Shown: positions 45,696 through 55,151, numbered from the stretch's first letter. The stretch is DNA of 64,000 bases from DATFVA01 sp963774455 (GCA_963774455.1 CAVZFD010000005.1:124001-188000), one strand, 5' to 3'. The notes: generated by a model from the sequence alone, not told the origin. A program made the numbers and translations.

Positions 45696-47918
45696 CTAAA
45701 TTCCAGGTGCAAATTTTATTGTTTCAGCTGCCGATTTTATTTTAGCCGCATAATTTTCAATCACTCCTGCAGCCACCTTTATCTGATCTTCAGCTTCCTC
45801 CCAGTTTCTCTGTTCAATTGCTTCACGAACTGCCGGAAGGGTTTTTACCCCATATCCTGTATAGAAGCCTGGAGCATAAATTTCGTGGATATACCATGGG
45901 CGCCCAGGAAGTCCTGCTGACAGAGTCAGGGCTCTTTCCATCTGCATCAGGGTTGTATTCAGCTCTTTGGATTGTTTATCTGTTAAAGTCGTTCCGGATT
46001 CCTTCAGTTTTTTTATCAGGTTATCATATTCTGCCGACGCTTCCTTCAACTTTACTTCAGCATTCTGCAGCGGAGAGAAATCTATATACGGCACTTCATC
46101 TTTCATCGGAGGTACTACGTATGTTTTAGTCGGATCAGATGCATACAGGAAATATTTCTTATTGATATTCTCATTAAAGCTTTTTGTTTCCTCCCTCATA
46201 CCATCGGTCATTTTCATTAATTCGGAGATATACTTATCTATAGTTTCATATGAATTGGTGAATTTGAAGGGAAGAATCTCAGCATCGGCAAGACGAAGCA
46301 TAAGTCTGCCTGCGGTTTGGGCCAGAGCAACGCCGTATACAAAATCAGGATCTCCAAACCTTTTATAGTTATCATATGAATCATAAATGGAGTGATAATT
46401 TCCGCCGTCGTCTTCACCACCGTAACCCAGGCTGAGACTGGCGATGCCGAGATGCTGGATAAAAGGAGTATAATCCGAGCCTGAACCAAGTGCCGAAATA
46501 GGGAGATCTTCCTTTGAAGTCAACTCCGCCCGGGATTCCGGGGAACTATTAACCAGCCGGTGCGCGAGCATCCGTTCTTTTACCGGAATTCCTGTTTCCG
46601 GATCGGTTACATCAGCTGCTACGGAGTTAACCAAATGTTCAAGCGAGTGTGATCCTCCTGCATAAAGGAAACCTCTTCCGTTCCCATCCGAATTAATATA
46701 AACAACAGCCTTATCCTTCAATTCATCGGCGTTAGTCTCCGCCCATTCAGTTGATCCCATTAGTCCTTCTTCCTCTGCATCCCAGGCACAGTAGACCATG
46801 GTGCGTTTCGGCTTCCACCCGGTTTTAACAAGTTCGCCAACACCCCTGGCTTCCTCCAGTAATGCCGCTAGTCCGCTCACAGGATCAGCAGCACCGTTAA
46901 CCCATGCATCGTGGTGATTGCCCCTGATAACCCATTCATCCGGGTAATCGCTGCCTTTAATCTTTGCAATTACATCGCGGATAGGTATCATATCCCAGTT
47001 CGATTCAACTTTCAGATGGACAACTGTCCTACCCGGACCGAAGTGATATGTTATAGGAAGTGCCCCTCTCCAGCCTGGTGGAACTACCTGTCCTTCTAAG
47101 TTCTCCAGGAAATGAATCGCATCTCCATAAGAAACAGGAAGAACAGGAATTTTGGTAAAAACTTTTACTTCATCTATCTTTAACCGTTTTGCGTCTTTGG
47201 TTGCCCCGACACCCGGTGTAAGAGGATCGCCATTATAAAGCGGAAAATCAATTACCGAACCTCGCTGGACTCCGTTTTCGTTTCGATATGCTCCCTCAGG
47301 ATAAACATCTCCCTGGTAATAACCATCATCATGTGGGTCAGAATAGATTATACATCCTATAGCCCCATGCTCGGCGGCTACCTTAGGTTTAATTCCTCTC
47401 CAGGATCCTCCGTAACGGGCTATAACTATTTTTCCTTTTACATCAACTCCATTCTGAGCAAGGATATCATAGTCTTCCGGGATTCCGTAATTCACATATA
47501 CCAGCTCTCCGGTAACATCACCATCAATCGAATAAGCATTATAGGTTGGCAGCTGCTCATCGGTCTGAGCAGAAGCTGCATCCTCCTTTATGGCCGGTTC
47601 TTTTAACTTCGCTTCGTATTTCTCCGGGGAAAGCATTTCAAGTACCCTTGTTTTGGGAGTAGGGAAGAGCACCGTAAACTCTTCTACCTTAGTATCAAAT
47701 CCCCACGATTTAAATAATCCTTCTATATAATCAACATTTGCTTTGTCATATGCAGATCCTATATGGTGCGGGTGAGCCGAAAGTACACTTATATAGGTAT
47801 CAATATTCTCTGGTCTAAGGAAGGAATCAAATTTTCCTTCAATATTTTCCCGGTTAGTACTTGTTTGTGAGTAGCCTGAAAGGGCGGTAAGGCAAAGTAA
47901 AAGAATTAAATATTTCAT
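45696..47918 (-). CDS. Secreted M28 peptidase, glutamate carboxypeptidase II-like
   Basis: 740 aa: signal peptide (1-17, LSGYSQ), a PA domain inserted in the peptidase (YGIPEDYDILAQNGVDVKGK, IGCIIYSDPHDDGYYQGDVY) and an M28 catalytic core with zinc ligands in GNHHDAWVNGAADPVSG, DAEEEGLMGS, YINSDGNG and NYHSIYDSYD. The C-terminal helical part (about 610-740) matches the TFR-like dimerisation domain. The domain set is that of PSMA/GCPII, which trims C-terminal glutamate, but bacterial substrates are unknown. It probably acts in the periplasm or outside. Confidence 0.94.
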   Translation of the reverse strand: MKYLILLLCLTALSGYSQTSTNRENIEGKFDSFLRPENIDTYISVLSAHPHHIGSAYDKANVDYIEGLFKSWGFDTKVEEFTVLFPTPKTRVLEMLSPEKYEAKLKEPAIKEDAASAQTDEQLPTYNAYSIDGDVTGELVYVNYGIPEDYDILAQNGVDVKGKIVIARYGGSWRGIKPKVAAEHGAIGCIIYSDPHDDGYYQGDVYPEGAYRNENGVQRGSVIDFPLYNGDPLTPGVGATKDAKRLKIDEVKVFTKIPVLPVSYGDAIHFLENLEGQVVPPGWRGALPITYHFGPGRTVVHLKVESNWDMIPIRDVIAKIKGSDYPDEWVIRGNHHDAWVNGAADPVSGLAALLEEARGVGELVKTGWKPKRTMVYCAWDAEEEGLMGSTEWAETNADELKDKAVVYINSDGNGRGFLYAGGSHSLEHLVNSVAADVTDPETGIPVKERMLAHRLVNSSPESRAELTSKEDLPISALGSGSDYTPFIQHLGIASLSLGYGGEDDGGNYHSIYDSYDNYKRFGDPDFVYGVALAQTAGRLMLRLADAEILPFKFTNSYETIDKYISELMKMTDGMREETKSFNENINKKYFLYASDPTKTYVVPPMKDEVPYIDFSPLQNAEVKLKEASAEYDNLIKKLKESGTTLTDKQSKELNTTLMQMERALTLSAGLPGRPWYIHEIYAPGFYTGYGVKTLPAVREAIEQRNWEEAEDQIKVAAGVIENYAAKIKSAAETIKFAPGI

Positions 47919-48037
47919 TTCTGATCTTCCCTGGTTTTTCGGATAAATATATAAAACTTGTCGAAAATATATAAATTAGTATTGAATAAAAATTCATTTT
48001 TGTTCATTTTATACTTCATTTAACCAGGGATAGATTA

Positions 48038-50581
48038 ATGAAAATAAAGAACTCAATTTTACCGGCACTTTTTCTCCTCTCCATCATAACTTCGTTTTTA
48101 TATTTCAACAGCTCTAGTTCATCGGATAATGTTGAAAGGGATAAGATGGAACCGTCTGAATGGATGATGATGCAGAGACTCTTTCCGTATATGCAGGCCG
48201 ATCCGGATGTATATTCCGGGGCTCTCCGGCAGGTTAATGTAATGAAGAGCTCACTGAATAAAACAAATGAATTGAGCTGGACGTTTGCAGGACCTGTTAA
48301 TATTGGCGGAAGGATAACAGATATTGAATTCAATCCGCAGAATCCGGATATAGTTTATTGTTCTGCTGCAACGGGAGGGGTATTTAAATCGACTGATAAA
48401 GGAGAAACCTGGCTGCCTGTATTCGACGGGCAGGCATTTTTATCTATAGGTGATATTGCTGTTGACCCTGTGCATCCCGATATAATATACGTCGGTACAG
48501 GTGAAGCAAACGGAGGTCACAACAACATGCCCGGCGGCGGAATGTTTAAGTCGACTGATGCCGGAAACTCCTGGTTCCCTATAGGTCTCGACAGCGCCGA
48601 AACAATCGGGAGAATAATTATTAACCCTTCTGATCCGAATGAAATTTTTGTCGCTGCAGTAGGTTCATATTTTACACCAACTCACCAGAGGGGTATATTT
48701 AAAAGTACTGACGGCGGTGCGACCTGGAATCAATCTCTCTTTGTCTCCGATTCTACCGGAGCTATAGATATTGTGATGAACCCCAATAATCCGGATTTTC
48801 TTCTTGCCGCGATGTGGGAAAGGGTGAGGAGACCTAACGCTTCACGTCTGTATGGACCCTCCAGCGGAATATATAGATCAACTGACAACGGGACCACCTG
48901 GGAACTGCTCGGACCTTCTACAGGACTTCCTGATGCTTCATCAAATAACATTGGAAGAATTGGTCTGGCAATCTCAAAAACAAATCCTGAAATTTCATAT
49001 GCATTGTATAATGACGGCGCTGTTTATATTGGTTTATACAAGACAACTGATTACGGAACAACATGGACAAACGCCGATCCAGATATGGAAATTTTAAACG
49101 GTGTAAGTAATTTCAGCTGGTATTTCGGTCAGGTGAGAATAAATCCCTCCGATCCCGCTAAAGTTTACGTAATGGATGTGGGCTTTATGAGATCATTCGA
49201 CGGAGGAGCTAACTGGGATTTATCCTATCAGACCCACGTGGATCACCATGCCCTGGCTTTTGACCCGGCGGATCCGAATTATCTGATTAACGGCGATGAC
49301 GGAGGTATATACATCTCCACAAATGGCGGTTCAACGTGGTCGGGACCAAAGGAAATGCCCAATACACAGTTTTACGAAATCGGACTTGATTATAACAATC
49401 CTCCAAAACTTTACGGAGGTACTCAGGACAACAATACTATTAGAACACAAACCGGAAACCTGGACGACTGGCACGCACTCATTGGGGGGGACGGCTTTTA
49501 TGTCATTGTTGATTTTACTAACCCCAACATAATATATGCTGAATCCCAGAATGGATATCTTCAGAAATCTACTAACGGTGGAAATGACTTTAATTATGCA
49601 AGAAACGGCATAAATCCTGACGAACCTACAAATTGGTCGACCCCGGTTGTGATGGATCCTAATGATCATAACGTTTTATATTACGGTACAGATAGAGTTT
49701 ACCGTACCACTAACGGTGCAGGGAACTGGACAGTAATAAGTCCTGATCTTACAGACGGCATTCCCGGAACAAGACTCGGTACTGTTACAACGATAGATGT
49801 GGCTCCGACAAATTCCGACGTCATTTATGCCGGAACAGATGACAGCCATGTGTGGGTTACCACTGATTATGGTTCTAACTGGACGGATATTTCCGCCACA
49901 CTTCCTTACCGGTGGGTTACTCGTGTAAAAGTCGACCCGAATAATGAGAATAATGTATACGTAACTTTTTCGGGTCTGAGATGGCACGATCCTCAATCCC
50001 ACGTATTTAAGAGCTCTAATATGGGAGCGGATTGGACTGATATAAGCAGCAACCTTCCGGATGCTCCTGTAAATGCTTTTGCTGTTGATAACAATGATCC
50101 TGACAGATTATATCTTGGTAGTGACGTCGGAGCATTTATGAGCTTTAATGGCGGCACAAGCTGGCAGCCTATTGCCGATGGACTGCCTGTTGTTTCTGTT
50201 TATGATATGAAGATCCATCCTGTGGAAAATTATCTGGCAATAGGTACGCACGGAAGATCAATGTACAAAATTGATCTCGGGCAGTTGGTCGATGTTAAGC
50301 AGCCGGTTAGTAAATTGGAAGGTTTTAATCTGTCACAGAACTATCCGAATCCTTTTAACCCATCCACTAATATATCATTTTCAGTAGGACATCCATCTTT
50401 TATTAAGCTCAAAGTTTATGATGTACTGGGAAAGGAAGTTGCCAGCCTCCTGAATGAAGAAAAATCACCCGGAAAATATACTATAAACTTTAATGCTCAA
50501 AACCTGAGCAGCGGAGTATATTATTACCGTATCACAGCCGGCACCTACACCGAAACCCGCAAAATGGTGTTAATGAAATAA
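48038..50581 (+). CDS. Secreted beta-propeller (BNR/Asp-box) protein with T9SS sorting tail
   Basis: 847 aa. A signal-like N-terminus is followed by many BNR/sortilin-type repeats, for example GVFKSTDKGETW, GMFKSTDAGNSW, GIFKSTDGGATW and GIYRSTDNGTTW (S-x-D-x-G-x-T-W Asp boxes). The tail (about 755-847) is a T9SS sorting domain: NLSQNYPNPFNPSTNISF, SGVYYYRITAG and TRKMVLMK. Propellers of this type occur in xyloglucanases and adhesins; no catalytic residue set could be assigned. The RHS locus begins at the base after its stop codon. Confidence 0.9.
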   Translation: MKIKNSILPALFLLSIITSFLYFNSSSSSDNVERDKMEPSEWMMMQRLFPYMQADPDVYSGALRQVNVMKSSLNKTNELSWTFAGPVNIGGRITDIEFNPQNPDIVYCSAATGGVFKSTDKGETWLPVFDGQAFLSIGDIAVDPVHPDIIYVGTGEANGGHNNMPGGGMFKSTDAGNSWFPIGLDSAETIGRIIINPSDPNEIFVAAVGSYFTPTHQRGIFKSTDGGATWNQSLFVSDSTGAIDIVMNPNNPDFLLAAMWERVRRPNASRLYGPSSGIYRSTDNGTTWELLGPSTGLPDASSNNIGRIGLAISKTNPEISYALYNDGAVYIGLYKTTDYGTTWTNADPDMEILNGVSNFSWYFGQVRINPSDPAKVYVMDVGFMRSFDGGANWDLSYQTHVDHHALAFDPADPNYLINGDDGGIYISTNGGSTWSGPKEMPNTQFYEIGLDYNNPPKLYGGTQDNNTIRTQTGNLDDWHALIGGDGFYVIVDFTNPNIIYAESQNGYLQKSTNGGNDFNYARNGINPDEPTNWSTPVVMDPNDHNVLYYGTDRVYRTTNGAGNWTVISPDLTDGIPGTRLGTVTTIDVAPTNSDVIYAGTDDSHVWVTTDYGSNWTDISATLPYRWVTRVKVDPNNENNVYVTFSGLRWHDPQSHVFKSSNMGADWTDISSNLPDAPVNAFAVDNNDPDRLYLGSDVGAFMSFNGGTSWQPIADGLPVVSVYDMKIHPVENYLAIGTHGRSMYKIDLGQLVDVKQPVSKLEGFNLSQNYPNPFNPSTNISFSVGHPSFIKLKVYDVLGKEVASLLNEEKSPGKYTINFNAQNLSSGVYYYRITAGTYTETRKMVLMK

Positions 50582-50640
50582 CGATCGCCGGATGGAGTTA
50601 TAAATTCTACGCTTATGATTATCTTGGGAGAGTTTCCATA

Positions 50641-52491
50641 ATGTGGGTGAAGTATTCAAATCTTCCATATAAGAGAGTCGAAAATAAATACGACCACCAG
50701 GGCAACCTAACATTCCAGGCTGTCTATGACGATATAAATTTATTCTTTACCTGGTATGATTATGATAACCAGGGAAGGCTGATTACGGAGAAAAGCAGCA
50801 TAAGGAATGTGAAGACGACGGCTATAACAGATGCGACATTCAATTATTATACGGATAACCAGGTTCACACCCAGCAGTTCCCGAGCCTGAGTTCCGTTGG
50901 AAGCTCGCTTGTTTACACTTACGATAACAGGGGGAGAGCAACAGAAATTAAGAACACCGTAACGGTAGGAATGCTGGATTATGACAGGTTTAAAGAAAAT
51001 CTGACATATAATCTTAACGGCGACGTATCAACCCAGGCATTGACTTATACTAATATACCGGGTTTTGCTACTCTTAATTTCAGTTATTATTATTACAATA
51101 ATAACAGACTGGCGATGGTAAACTGCAGCAATACAAATTATAATCAGCATTACTATTATGACAGGGACGGAAACTTCACCCAGAAGACAGAGGGCGGAAC
51201 AATTATCAATTATGACGGATATGTAGCTGGTACGAACAAATTATCATATGTCCATAAAAATGGGGTACAATGTTCATATACATATGATGAAAAAGGTCAT
51301 CTGATAAATGATTCGCAGAATGGTGTTTACGGTATCACTTACAATTTGCATAATCTGCCTATCTGGTATTCTGAATCCTCTAACAGAAGTTATTATTATT
51401 ACGATGATAGCGGGAACAGAATAGGCCGGAAAATCTATAACGAAGCAAATGAATTTCAACTACGGGATAATACAGGCAGGGAACTTGCTGTTTATAATAT
51501 GAACACCGGAAGGGTGAAATATTTCAACCTGTATGGAATAGGCGGATTAGGCCGTGCAGAAGCCGAGTGGGATTCAACGTGGGTTGAAGATCCGAAAACC
51601 CAGAATCCGGGCTATTGGTCCTACTCAAGAACAGACTCAAGGTATTACTACATTAAAGATCATCTGGGAAGCATAAGAATCACTTTTGACGAATCAGGAG
51701 GTGTCGTAAACGCCCAGGATTATTATTCCTTCGGAGGAATTCTGAGGAGCTACGAAACAGGAGGCCTCATCGGAGAAAGATATAAGTTCACAGGGAAGGA
51801 ACGCGATACAGAAACAAACTATGATTATTTCGGTGCCCGTTATTACGACAGCGAGCTTGGACGATGGTTAACCCCCGACCCCCTTGCAGATAAATATCCG
51901 GCGTGGAGCCCGTATAATTATCGTCTCAATAATCCAGTAAGGTTAATCGACCCGGATGGCGATTCGGTTTCGGTTATTACCTCGGGTCCGACATATCAGA
52001 ATACGACAGCGACTATTTTTAACAAAAATAGTCTTGCGGGACATACTGCAATAGATGTAGACGGGACAGTGTATTCTTTTGAAGGGGATGGTGAATGGCA
52101 CGTTCGTAATTATGATGAATATATCTCAAATGAGGAAAAAGTAAGAACCGTAATTCAACAAACAGTCGATATTGACCAAAATGCGGTTCAAGGGGCTTTG
52201 GACAACAGGAAAAATGGCAAATATGATATTTCCACAAACACGTGTGTCACAAATACAATGGGTATCTTGAGCTCAGGAGGGATTAAATTCAATAAGCCCA
52301 ATGGAGTTGTCACCCCGGAGCAATTTTCAAATGAACTTCAAGGTTCGGGCTATGTCACAACTTCATCACGTCATATTTCTGGAATGTCTTCATCCATTAT
52401 AGGATTAGCTTTATATAGGGCAACGGAGCAGGTATCAAAATTAACCGGAACTAACTTTAACACTGTCCCCCTTATTAATAAAAAAGATTAA
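50641..52491 (+). CDS. 5'-truncated RHS core protein with variable C-terminal toxin-like domain
   Basis: YD-repeat/RHS sequence is open in frame from about 50582 (GWSYKFYAYDYLGRV) without a usable start until the ATG at 50641, and no signal peptide or N-terminal repeats remain, so the gene is a 3' portion. The RHS core is clear: YYIKDHLGSIRITFDESGG, RYKFTGKERDTETNYDYFG, ARYYDSELGRWLTPDPLADK and the boundary DPDG (437-440). The unique C-terminus (441-616) has H468 in LAGHTAIDVDG and C535 in TNTCVTNTMGIL, a His-before-Cys order like permuted NlpC/P60 or LRAT-type hydrolases. The stop overlaps the next gene. Whether it is expressed or a relic is unclear. Confidence 0.8.
   Translation: MWVKYSNLPYKRVENKYDHQGNLTFQAVYDDINLFFTWYDYDNQGRLITEKSSIRNVKTTAITDATFNYYTDNQVHTQQFPSLSSVGSSLVYTYDNRGRATEIKNTVTVGMLDYDRFKENLTYNLNGDVSTQALTYTNIPGFATLNFSYYYYNNNRLAMVNCSNTNYNQHYYYDRDGNFTQKTEGGTIINYDGYVAGTNKLSYVHKNGVQCSYTYDEKGHLINDSQNGVYGITYNLHNLPIWYSESSNRSYYYYDDSGNRIGRKIYNEANEFQLRDNTGRELAVYNMNTGRVKYFNLYGIGGLGRAEAEWDSTWVEDPKTQNPGYWSYSRTDSRYYYIKDHLGSIRITFDESGGVVNAQDYYSFGGILRSYETGGLIGERYKFTGKERDTETNYDYFGARYYDSELGRWLTPDPLADKYPAWSPYNYRLNNPVRLIDPDGDSVSVITSGPTYQNTTATIFNKNSLAGHTAIDVDGTVYSFEGDGEWHVRNYDEYISNEEKVRTVIQQTVDIDQNAVQGALDNRKNGKYDISTNTCVTNTMGILSSGGIKFNKPNGVVTPEQFSNELQGSGYVTTSSRHISGMSSSIIGLALYRATEQVSKLTGTNFNTVPLINKKD
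51466..51804 (+). repeat. RHS core segment duplicated at 53214-53552
   Basis: Same length as the second copy (339 bp), no gaps. The last 75 bp differ at only one position, while the first half differs at roughly one base in four or five. Confidence 0.9.
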
Positions 52492-53000
52492 TGGAATTAC
52501 TTAAAAATTATAAACGACGCATTGCTGTTGGTATTTTTCTTATATGCCTAACAATTTTATTTTTATATTGGCAATCGAAAGAATTTCTTGCGGATATGAC
52601 AAGGGGTCCGGATCTATACAATGAAGTGGATTTGCCGATTACATATGAAATGATGGACTCTGTTTCCTCGGGGTTAGAAAAGTATCGCCATCATTTCGGA
52701 CATTACCCAAATGTTAGTGGAAAATATTTCCTCGATTCTATAAAACAATATCTTGCCATACCCGACGTTTACATTTACGCAGATTCTATTGATAAAAATA
52801 ATGATACAGGCGTGGTACGAAAAAAGGTTGGTGATAAATTTAAGTATGAGACATACGCACACACTTATGTTGGAATTGGAACGGAGAAACTCATCCTGGT
52901 ATATAAAAGGATAAATCCAGATTCCTTTAGATTGTATAGCGTTGGAAAAAATCTAATTGATGAAGATGGTAAGGGTGATGACATAGAATTTCAGCCATAA
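52491..53000 (+). CDS. Membrane-anchored putative immunity protein with pseudopilin-like tail
   Basis: 169 aa that starts on the last base of the RHS stop codon (TAATG). One N-terminal membrane helix (about 11-27) is followed by a soluble domain: DSVSSGLEKYRHHFGHYPNV, YVGIGTEKLILVYKRINPDS and a final LYSVGKNLIDEDGKGDDIEF. The last segment resembles the calcium-binding end of type II pseudopilins (GspG-like). Position directly after a polymorphic toxin C-terminus suggests immunity; this is inference from gene order and no family match was possible. Confidence 0.6.
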   Translation: MELLKNYKRRIAVGIFLICLTILFLYWQSKEFLADMTRGPDLYNEVDLPITYEMMDSVSSGLEKYRHHFGHYPNVSGKYFLDSIKQYLAIPDVYIYADSIDKNNDTGVVRKKVGDKFKYETYAHTYVGIGTEKLILVYKRINPDSFRLYSVGKNLIDEDGKGDDIEFQP

Positions 53001-53004
53001 AAAA

Positions 53005-53235
53005 TTGATGTTAGATATCAAAGATAACTTTAACAATGGTTTCACAATAATAGAAACCCTCGTATCGATAATTTTACTCGAATTGGTTAGTACTATGGGT
53101 ATAATGCCATTTAACCCGCTATGGGGGAATAAAGCAATTATGATGAAGAAGGAAGCATTTGTATATACAAGATATAGGAATGCAGCAATGGGGCCAATGA
53201 ACTTACTCTATAAGATAATACAGGAAGAGAATTAG
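53005..53235 (+). pseudogene. Prepilin-like N-terminal fragment
   Basis: 76 codons. The start carries a type IV prepilin signature: short basic/polar leader, then NG|FTIIETLVSIILLELV with Gly before the cleavage site and Glu at position 5 of the mature part. The expected long pilin body is missing: by 53214 the sequence has joined a second RHS core copy in another frame. It could be a small expressed pseudopilin or a truncated relic. Confidence 0.5.
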
Positions 53236-53552
53236 CAGTATATGATATGAACACCGGCAGGATGAAATATTACAACCTATTCGGAAATGGTTCTCTGGGA
53301 CGGGCTGAAGCTAACTGGGATTCAATCTGGGTTGAGGATCCGAGGTCTCAGAACCCCGGGTACTGGAGTTATTCAAGAACCGATTCAAGGTATTACTATA
53401 TTAAGGATCATCTTGGAAGCATCAGAGTGACTTTTGACGAATCAGGAGGTGTTGTAAATGCCCAGGATTATTATTCATTCGGAGGAATTCTGAGGAGCTA
53501 CGAAACAGGAGGCCTCATCGGAGAAAGATATAAATTCACAGGGAAGGAACGC
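53214..53552 (+). pseudogene. Second, fragmentary copy of the RHS core
   Basis: 339 bp that align without gaps to 51466-51804. It encodes DNTGRELAVYDMNTGRMKYY through RYKFTGKER and then departs into an unrelated FCLCLYLGFSG and stop. An in-frame stop sits immediately upstream (53211-53213), so there is no proper start. Identity to copy 1 is modest at the 5' end and nearly complete over the last 75 bp. An orphan RHS core piece. Confidence 0.85.
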
Positions 53553-54065
53553 TTCTGCCTCTGTTTATATCTTGGTTTTTCAGGATGATTTCATTTTGCC
53601 TCCATATTTATCTGATTACTGATTCTAGAACCATTCCATTAAATAAAATAGTATCAAAACCTGATAGATTAACTATATATTCATGGATAAATAAAAACAT
53701 TGTTTGGGGAACACTGAATGGAACTAAAAGTTGTTTATTCTTATATACCAACAGGTTTCACAAATTTAGAAACCCTTGTAGCCATATAAATAGCACGCTT
53801 GCTGGGTAAGGAAGGAATACGGTTATTAGTATTGGTCAAAAATCAAAATAAATTAAAAAAATTACGCGGAAAATTAAAATGGGAAGAGAACTTAGAAGAA
53901 ATGAGAACTGATAAATAATAACTGGCAGGTTAAGCCTTCCTTTGTCCTTTCATCATATGTCTTAAATAATACATTATCTCCTCTTTTTACCGTTCATCCT
54001 AAATGATTGGGCTGCGCCGGATTGAATTTTTATTTTCGGGTATTACAATTAATTGATGGAGGTGA
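53553..54065. other. Degenerate region after the RHS copies
   Basis: About 500 nt with in-frame stops everywhere, apart from the broken fragment at 53718-53918. No complete gene or RNA recognised; it has the look of a gene graveyard downstream of an RHS locus. Confidence 0.55.
53718..53918 (+). pseudogene. Broken fragment repeating the prepilin-like motif
   Basis: Frame beginning MELKVVYSYIPTGFTNLETL, one in-frame stop (TAA after LVAI), then IARLLGKEGIRLLVLVKNQN to a TAA at 53916. The GFTNLETLVAI part repeats the GFTIIETLV motif at 53038; DNA of 53754-53780 and 53038-53064 is largely identical. The later part resembles the beginning of a short-chain dehydrogenase Rossmann fold. A chimeric relic is likely. 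Confidence 0.4.
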
Positions 54066-55130
54066 ATGATGAGAAGAGGGATTCAGCTTAACATCTACGT
54101 TTTCTATATAATTATATTCATTCTGATGCTGGCGGCTGTTGTTTCGGCCCAGACGCAGCTTACTGCTCCCCAGGTGAGCCAGAAAGCCAGCGTTTCCCAG
54201 ACTATTGGTCTTACTGACATAACTATCAACTATCACAGTCCAAAGGTCAACGGCCGGGAAGTATGGGGTAAACTTGTACCTTATAATGAAGTTTGGCGCG
54301 GAGGTGCAAATGAAAATACAACCATAACTTTTTCTGATCCCGTAAAAATTGAGGGAAAAGATATTCCCGCAGGTACATATGGATTGCATTTCTTTCCCAC
54401 AGAACAAGAATGGACGGTTATCTTCAATAAAAACTATTGGTCGTGGGGAAGTTTTAATTACAGAGAAAAGGATGATCAGCTCAGAGCAACAGTAAAACCG
54501 GAAAAAGCAGATTTCCGTGAATGGCTGAGCTACTCCTTTGATAATCCTGAAGAGAATTCGGTCACCGCAGTACTGCGGTGGGAAAAACTACAAGTCCCTA
54601 TTCATATTACACTTGATGTCCATGAACTTGTGCTGCAGCATATGAAGAAGGAACTTGACAACCTTCAGGGATTTTCCTGGCAAGGCTGGAACCAGATCGC
54701 AGCATATGCACTTGTTAATAACATTCACCTGGCCGATGCGATGGATTGGACAGATAAATCAATAAGTATTAATAAAAATTTCACCAACCAGATAACCAAA
54801 GCTGGACTTCTCGAAGCAGAAGGTAAATCCGCCGAAGCAGCAGAATTGAAAAAATCGGTAATGGCAGAAGCAACAGAGGCTGAAATGAATACTTACGGCT
54901 ACCAGCTGCTCCAGAGAGGTAAGAACGCAGAAGCACTTGAGGTATTTACCAGGAATACTAAAGATCATCCAGATTCGTGGAATGTTTGGGATAGCCTTGG
55001 TGAAGCTTATGGGATTAACGGCGATAAAGAGATGGCCGCTAAATATTACTCAAAAGCATACGATATGGCTCCCGAAAATCAGAAGAGCAGGATAAAAGGC
55101 ATCCTTAAAAACTTTGGCAAGAATATGTAG
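54066..55130 (+). CDS. Exported DUF2911 protein with TPR tail
   Basis: 354 aa: signal peptide (about 1-29, VVSAQ), a DUF2911 domain (about 32-185: SQTIGLTDITINYHSPKVNG, VPYNEVWRGGANENTTITFS, IPAGTYGLHFFPTEQEWTVI) and C-terminal TPR units (TYGYQLLQRGKNAEALEVF, WDSLGEAYGINGDKEMAAKY). The domain is widespread in Bacteroidota but its function is unknown. GGAGGTGA precedes two adjacent ATGs (54066, 54069). A terminator follows. Confidence 0.92.
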   Translation: MMRRGIQLNIYVFYIIIFILMLAAVVSAQTQLTAPQVSQKASVSQTIGLTDITINYHSPKVNGREVWGKLVPYNEVWRGGANENTTITFSDPVKIEGKDIPAGTYGLHFFPTEQEWTVIFNKNYWSWGSFNYREKDDQLRATVKPEKADFREWLSYSFDNPEENSVTAVLRWEKLQVPIHITLDVHELVLQHMKKELDNLQGFSWQGWNQIAAYALVNNIHLADAMDWTDKSISINKNFTNQITKAGLLEAEGKSAEAAELKKSVMAEATEAEMNTYGYQLLQRGKNAEALEVFTRNTKDHPDSWNVWDSLGEAYGINGDKEMAAKYYSKAYDMAPENQKSRIKGILKNFGKNM

Positions 55131-55151
55131 CTTAGTTTATGTTTTTTCAAT

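Noticed and set aside
45449..45712. 87-codon minus-strand frame between the DUF1028 and M28 genes
   Set aside because: Opposite strand of the permease remnant, low-complexity Arg/Pro/Leu composition and no initiation site.
53718..53918. Considered as a functional short-chain dehydrogenase
   Set aside because: In-frame stop and only the first part of a Rossmann fold; the glycine motif spacing does not fit.
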